Source: Streptomyces sp. Je 1-369 (GTDB lineage Bacteria > Actinomycetota > Actinomycetes > Streptomycetales > Streptomycetaceae). From it: 64,000 nucleotides of DNA. The notes under the pieces are model-generated. The model was not told where the DNA came from. It was given only the letters and a program-made list of their open reading frames with translations, and did no database searches. This document shows positions 60,145-64,000 of this stretch, in pieces (the stretch's first letter is position 1; each line of letters begins with the position of its first letter). Location: contig NZ_CP101750.1 of assembly GCF_026810505.1 (NCBI RefSeq), positions 124,001-188,000 on the forward strand. The letters run 5' to 3'. A program made the translations under genes and the position numbers.

Positions 60145-60299
60145 CACATACGCGTACACCGCAAGGTGTGTCCGGCGTATACACGTACAACGCAAGGCGC
60201 GTCCGACGCATACACGAACAACGCAAGGCGCGTCCGACGCATACACGAACAACGCAAGGCGCGTCCGGCGCACACACGTCCGCGACAAGGAGTGCGGGA
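60145..60299. repeat. Five tandem 31-bp repeats ending in the next gene's ribosome binding site
   Basis: Units start at 60145, 60176, 60207, 60238 and 60269, each with (C)GCATACACG, then AACAACGCAAGG, then CGCGTCCG. Copies 3 and 4 differ by a single base. In the last copy GCAAGGCGCG has become ACAAGGAGTG, which is the Shine-Dalgarno site for ATG 60301. The repeats may be duplications of an ancestral leader. Confidence 0.92.
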
Positions 60300-60300
60300 C

Positions 60301-61449
60301 ATGGCAGCAGAGAGCCCGGCCGGCGCGGTGCGCCCGCCGCTCGTATCGGATGCCACCCTGCGGGACTCCGCCCACATGGCGGGAGTCGAATTCCGTCCGA
60401 AGGACGCCGCCGCACTCGCGGGCCTGCTGGTCAGGACCGGCGTGGCGCTGGTCGAAGTGGGGATGGTGTCGGGCCCGGGCAGCAGGGACGCCGACCTCGT
60501 CCTCGCCGCTCATGAGGCCGTCGGTCCCGAGCGCTGTATGACACTGCTCGTCGTACGCGACCGTCGGCAGGTCGCCGCGGCCCTCGAGGAGGCCGGGCGG
60601 CTGGGGGTGCGGCACCTCATGTGCTCCATCCCCACCTCCGAGCGGCACGCCGCACTGAAGCTCGGCTCGTCCAGCCTCAAGTTTTTGCAGGTGCTGGCCC
60701 GTTCGGCCATTGAGCAGGCCAAGGAGCGCGGATTCCATGTCACCTTCAGCGGCGAGGACGGCGCCCGGACTCCCGTCGAACGGCTTCTGCCCTATGTGAC
60801 GACGGGGTTTCGGGCGGGAGCCGACCGCTTCCGGCTGGCGGAGACCGTCGCCTGTCTCGCTCCGTGGCAGATGGCGGAGTTGATTGGACACCTGGTGACA
60901 ATCGACCGCTCTGAGATCGAAGTGCACTCGCACAACATGCTGGGCATGGCCGTCGCCAACTCGCTGGCCGCGGCGCAAGCGGGCGCCCGGTGGATCTCCG
61001 CCACCGTGGGTGGCATCGGAGAGCGCGGGGGCAACACGCCGCTGGCCGAGCTGCTCATGGCCCTGCGCGTCCTGCACGCGGACACCCGTTTCGACCTCAC
61101 GCACCTCACCGAACTCTCCCGCCTCGCGCTGCGCGGTTCCGGACTCGGGGACGCCTTCCAACCCGGTCCGGCCACCCCACACGCATTCGCCTACGAGCTG
61201 GTCGGCCAGCTCAGCCACCCCGACGCGTACGAGACGCTGCCCGCCGAACTCCTCGGCAACGAACGGCGGTTACGTGTGCGCAGTCGTCTCACGCCCGCCC
61301 TGGTCCGCTGGGCGCTGGCCGGATCGGGCCTTCAGGTGGACGTCGACGTCCTCACCGCCTGGCTCGTCGAACGGCAGGAGCGGGACGGCGGCCCGCTGCT
61401 CGACCGGGACGCGATCCGTAGGGCTGCCGCGGCTTTCGCGTCCGCCTGA
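60301..61449 (+). CDS. Homocitrate-synthase/isopropylmalate-synthase-like DRE-TIM enzyme
   Basis: The 382-residue protein has the metal and active-site motif SDATLRDSAHMAGVEF, the metal His pair in EVHSHNMLGMAVANS and GIGERGGNTPL. These are the landmarks of enzymes that condense acetyl-CoA with a 2-keto acid. In the HxHN(D)xG motif the usual Asp is Met, a notable difference. There is no LeuA-type regulatory domain. As the second gene of a LysW-type operon it resembles the homocitrate synthase step of aminoadipate-lysine synthesis, but the acceptor acid is unknown. Confidence 0.85.
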   Translation: MAAESPAGAVRPPLVSDATLRDSAHMAGVEFRPKDAAALAGLLVRTGVALVEVGMVSGPGSRDADLVLAAHEAVGPERCMTLLVVRDRRQVAAALEEAGRLGVRHLMCSIPTSERHAALKLGSSSLKFLQVLARSAIEQAKERGFHVTFSGEDGARTPVERLLPYVTTGFRAGADRFRLAETVACLAPWQMAELIGHLVTIDRSEIEVHSHNMLGMAVANSLAAAQAGARWISATVGGIGERGGNTPLAELLMALRVLHADTRFDLTHLTELSRLALRGSGLGDAFQPGPATPHAFAYELVGQLSHPDAYETLPAELLGNERRLRVRSRLTPALVRWALAGSGLQVDVDVLTAWLVERQERDGGPLLDRDAIRRAAAAFASA

Positions 61450-61477
61450 CACCCACAGCAGGAATGGGAGACTGCGC

Positions 61478-61663
61478 ATGACGAGAGACACGCTCGCCGG
61501 TACCTGCCCCGAGTGCGAGACGGACCTGACCGTACCGGCGTTGGTCGAGGGCGAGACGCTCGCCTGCCCCGAGTGCATGCTCACCCTGCGCGTCGAGGGG
61601 ATCTCGGAGGGCCGGATGATCCTGCACATGGTCGAGACCCGGCTTCGCGACTGGGGTCAGTGA
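61478..61663 (+). CDS. LysW-like amino-group carrier protein with C-terminal Gln
   Basis: The 61-residue protein has the zinc ribbon of LysW (CPEC at 10-13 and CPEC at 30-33) and a C-terminus RDWGQ. In LysW and known carrier homologues the end reads EDWGE, and the side-chain carboxyl of the last Glu is joined to the amino group of the substrate. Here the last codon is CAG (Gln) before TGA, so that carboxyl is absent. GGGAG precedes ATG 61478. The ligase gene follows after one base, so the pair should still work together. Confidence 0.88.
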   Translation: MTRDTLAGTCPECETDLTVPALVEGETLACPECMLTLRVEGISEGRMILHMVETRLRDWGQ

Positions 61664-61664
61664 C

Positions 61665-62531
61665 GTGCCGCGGACGGTCGCCGTCGCCGCGGACCGGGTC
61701 GGCTGGGAAGAACGCCGAGTGATGGACGCCGGCCCGGCCTTCGGCCTGCGCCTGGAGTGGGTCAACGACGAGTCGCTGTGCCTGGGGCACCCGGACGCGC
61801 CCTCGCTCGCCGGCTACGACGCGCTGTGGGTGCGCAGCCGGAGCTACACCCGCGGCGGTCTCCTCGCCTCGCTCGCCGAGTCCGCCGCGCTCCGCACGCT
61901 GAACACGGCCCGTGCGATCGGGCTGTGCCAGAACAAGGCAGCCCTGCGTGCCGTGCTGCGCACCGCGGGCATCGCCGTCCCCGACTTCCGTCTCGTCCTG
62001 TCCCGTGGGGATTTCGATCGCTGCTTGCAAGAGCTGCCGCTGCCCCTCGTTCTCAAACCCGTCTTCGGCGGTATGGGCAAGCGCGTCACCCTGCTCCGGC
62101 ACGCCGACACCGCCGCGTCGATCTACGACTACGTCGAGGACCTCGGGCATGGCTTCGAACAGGCATGCCTGATGGAGCCGTACCTGGGCGACACCTCGGT
62201 GCGCTGCATGGTGGTGGGCAGCGAGCTGCTCGGTACGGTCGAGTGCACCGGCGGCACCGGCGACACCGGCGACAACGTCGACTGGCGCTCCAACGCGGCC
62301 CTCGGGCATCGGGCCCGCGCCGTGCCGAGCGACCCGGAGCTGCGCAAGGTGCTCGACGACGTGGTGGGCGAACTCGGCCCGGGCATTTACGGGGTCGACC
62401 TCTTCCGGGGCCCGGAACGCTACGTGGTCAACGAGGTCAATCACGCGCCGGGCTTCCGGTCGCTGGACGCGGTCACCGGCGCGGACACCCCCTCTGCCAT
62501 CGCCCGTCATCTCCGGGAGGTCCCCGCATGA
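61665..62531 (+). CDS. LysX-like ATP-grasp ligase (carrier-protein loading)
   Basis: The 288-residue protein is an ATP-grasp enzyme of the LysX/RimK group, with LPLVLKPVFGGMGKRV as the ATP-binding Lys region, CLMEPYLGDTSVRCMVVG, and VVNEVNHAPGFRSLDAVTG carrying the metal-binding Glu and Asn. LysX joins the amino group of its amino acid to the last Glu of LysW. It starts with GTG one base after the carrier stop and overlaps the next gene by four bases. It probably matches the unusual Gln-ended carrier. Confidence 0.88.
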   Translation: MPRTVAVAADRVGWEERRVMDAGPAFGLRLEWVNDESLCLGHPDAPSLAGYDALWVRSRSYTRGGLLASLAESAALRTLNTARAIGLCQNKAALRAVLRTAGIAVPDFRLVLSRGDFDRCLQELPLPLVLKPVFGGMGKRVTLLRHADTAASIYDYVEDLGHGFEQACLMEPYLGDTSVRCMVVGSELLGTVECTGGTGDTGDNVDWRSNAALGHRARAVPSDPELRKVLDDVVGELGPGIYGVDLFRGPERYVVNEVNHAPGFRSLDAVTGADTPSAIARHLREVPA

Positions 62532-63583
62532 TCCGTGCGGGCGTCATCGGCGCCTCCGGGCTCACCGGCGGTGAACTCATCAGACTCCTCACGCTGCACC
62601 CCCACCTCGAACTCACCTTCCTCGGGGGAGCCTCCAGCGTCGGCATGCGCCCCGGCGAGCTCCATCCCGGCCTGCGCATCGACCCGGCCCTGACGGTGCG
62701 GCGCGTCACCGCGGACATCGCCGATCAGCTCGATGTGGCCTTCCTGGCCACCCCCGCTCCGGTGTCGGCGGAACTCGCCGCACTGCTCGCGGACCGCGTA
62801 CCCGTCGTGATCGACCTCAGCGGCGCCTTCCGGATCCGTACCCGACAGCTCCACGACCGCTGGTACCCCGAAGTGGACCGCCGCGCCGACCTGGTGGACC
62901 GCTTCGTGTACGGCGTACCCGAGTTGACCGGCGAGCAACTGGACACCGCCGCGCTGATCTCGCTTCCCGGCTGCTACGCCACCGCGGTCACCCTGGGCCT
63001 GGCGCCTCTGGTCCTCGGCCTGGGTCTGCGCGTGGACCGGGTGCTCGTGGACGCCAAGGGCGGATCCAGCGGCAGCGGTCTGCGCCTGCGCACTGCCGGC
63101 CTGCATCCCCTGCGCAGCGGCGCCATCACCCCGTACGCCCCGACCGGCCACCGGCACGCCGCGGAGGTCACCGACTTTCTGCAGCGGACCCGATCCGGCT
63201 CCGTCGGCTCCCTGACCATGTCCGCGTACGGCGTCCCCACCGTGCGGGGCCTGCTGGCCAGCCTCTATGTGCTGAGCGACCGGACCATCACCCCACGGGA
63301 CCTCGAGCGGGCCTACCTCCGCTTCTACAAGGGGCATCCCTTCGTGCGCGTACGACGGCACACCGAGACTCGCATCCCCATGCCCGACCCGCAGGCGGTG
63401 CTGGGATCCAACTTCTGTGATGTGACCGCCCTCGTCGACGAGGACGGCGGCCACATCGTCGTCCTCGCCGCCCTCGACAACCTCGTCAAGGGCGCCGCGG
63501 GCCAAGCCGTGCAGGCAGCCAACCGGCGCTTCGGCCTCGCCGAGGAGACGGGGCTGACGATGCAGCCGGTGATGCCCGCATGA
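62528..63583 (+). CDS. ArgC/LysY-like N-acyl-gamma-glutamyl (or carrier-bound) phosphate reductase
   Basis: The 351-residue protein has the NADP motif VIGASGLTGGELIRLL and the catalytic Cys in SLPGCYATAVTLGL, as in ArgC and LysY. It would reduce a carrier-bound acyl phosphate to the semialdehyde. It overlaps the ligase stop and the kinase start by four bases each (ATGA), so the operon is translationally coupled. Its location in a LysW-type operon favours the LysY-like role over arginine synthesis. Confidence 0.92.
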   Translation: MIRAGVIGASGLTGGELIRLLTLHPHLELTFLGGASSVGMRPGELHPGLRIDPALTVRRVTADIADQLDVAFLATPAPVSAELAALLADRVPVVIDLSGAFRIRTRQLHDRWYPEVDRRADLVDRFVYGVPELTGEQLDTAALISLPGCYATAVTLGLAPLVLGLGLRVDRVLVDAKGGSSGSGLRLRTAGLHPLRSGAITPYAPTGHRHAAEVTDFLQRTRSGSVGSLTMSAYGVPTVRGLLASLYVLSDRTITPRDLERAYLRFYKGHPFVRVRRHTETRIPMPDPQAVLGSNFCDVTALVDEDGGHIVVLAALDNLVKGAAGQAVQAANRRFGLAEETGLTMQPVMPA

Positions 63584-64000
63584 GCACGATGCCGCAGACG
63601 CCGCACGGGTCGCACAGGCCGCCCGCGACCACGACCGTGGTCAAGCTCGGCGGGAGCTGCCTGGACACCCTCGACGACCCCTGGTGGGACGACCTGGCCC
63701 GCCTGGCACGGGAACGCCCGCTCATCCTCGTCCACGGCTGGTCACGCCCGCTGCAGCAGCTCGACCCGCGCCATCGCCCGCCATCGGCGATGCTGCGCGA
63801 CCGCTACGGCAACCAGAGCCGCTGGACCACGCCACAGGTCCTCGACGACATCAAGACCGTCAGCGCGGCACTGAGCGAAGAAATCCGGCACAAGCTGCGC
63901 ACGCGCGCCGTCACCACCCGACGGCTGCTCGGCAGCGACGGAATGATCAGCGCGGGCCCGGCCGAGCGCCTGTGGTGGCGGGACAGGGAGCTCGTCGAAC
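63580..64000 (+). CDS. LysZ/ArgB-like amino acid kinase, cut by window edge
   Basis: The visible 140 residues show the N-terminal TTTVVKLGGSCLDTL of the amino acid kinase family and LILVHGWSRPLQQLD, where family members usually have HGGG or HGGS. It should phosphorylate the carboxyl of the carrier-bound amino acid for the reductase. The C-terminal half lies past the right edge. Its neighbours make a LysZ-like role more likely than ArgB. Confidence 0.85.
   Translation, partial: MSTMPQTPHGSHRPPATTTVVKLGGSCLDTLDDPWWDDLARLARERPLILVHGWSRPLQQLDPRHRPPSAMLRDRYGNQSRWTTPQVLDDIKTVSAALSEEIRHKLRTRAVTTRRLLGSDGMISAGPAERLWWRDRELVE

Overview
The window is very GC-rich with strong third-position G/C bias, SARP regulators, a gamma-butyrolactone-receptor-like repressor, a SigB/F-type sigma factor and an RppA-type type III polyketide synthase. 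This points to Streptomyces or a close relative such as Kitasatospora. No rRNA, tRNA or CRISPR array was seen.

Region 1 (1 to about 42.2 kb) is most of a tetrahydroxynaphthalene (THN) meroterpenoid gene cluster, mainly on the minus strand and cut by the left edge. Read right to left it holds a THN synthase, a MomA-like cupin oxygenase, a DegT-type aminotransferase, an O-methyltransferase, a WrbA-like quinone reductase and an AMP-forming ligase. Next come five genes that form a complete S-adenosylmethionine recycling cycle (metK, adenosine kinase, metH, metF, S-adenosylhomocysteinase). After them lie a 46-codon ORF, a TetR ligand-domain-only protein, an MFS exporter, mevalonate kinase, and a CreE/CreD-like nitrous-acid-forming pair. 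The gene set resembles, from memory, the furaquinocin and furanonaphthoquinone I clusters. The inferred logic is THN, then quinone, then amino-quinone, then methylation, then diazotisation with nitrous acid by the ligase, which allows reductive loss of the amino group. The prenyltransferase and the rest of the mevalonate pathway are not in the window and may lie to the left. To the right are a TetR/NTF2-fold divergent pair, a didomain aromatase/cyclase, two SARP activators, an acyl-CoA carboxylase beta subunit, a butyrolactone-receptor-like repressor with ARE-like palindromes, a squalene-hopene cyclase remnant and an SDR. The spaces between these genes are unusually long (up to 2.5 kb) and filled with GC-rich tandem repeats.

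Region 2 (42.7 to 59.3 kb) is a mosaic of accessory genes and gene remains. It holds a SigB/F-family sigma factor, a divergent CGNR-regulator/metallo-beta-lactamase-fold pair, a membrane-embedded NACHT NTPase, a headless TetR fragment, a frameshifted multicopper oxidase, a secreted L,D-transpeptidase, a small secreted protein and an ISKra4-type transposase remnant. Two tandem structured elements with compensatory base changes lie just 3' of a TerD-like MXAN_6230/SCO0988-family gene. A TetR regulator with a perfect palindrome and an epoxide-hydrolase-like enzyme follow.

Region 3 (59.36 kb to the right edge) is the start of a plus-strand operon: DapB-like reductase, homocitrate-synthase-like enzyme, LysW-like amino-group carrier protein, LysX-like ATP-grasp ligase, ArgC/LysY-like reductase and LysZ-like kinase. 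It looks like an amino-group-carrier-protein pathway used for specialised metabolism. The carrier ends in Gln instead of the Glu that is normally loaded, which makes it the most unusual feature here.
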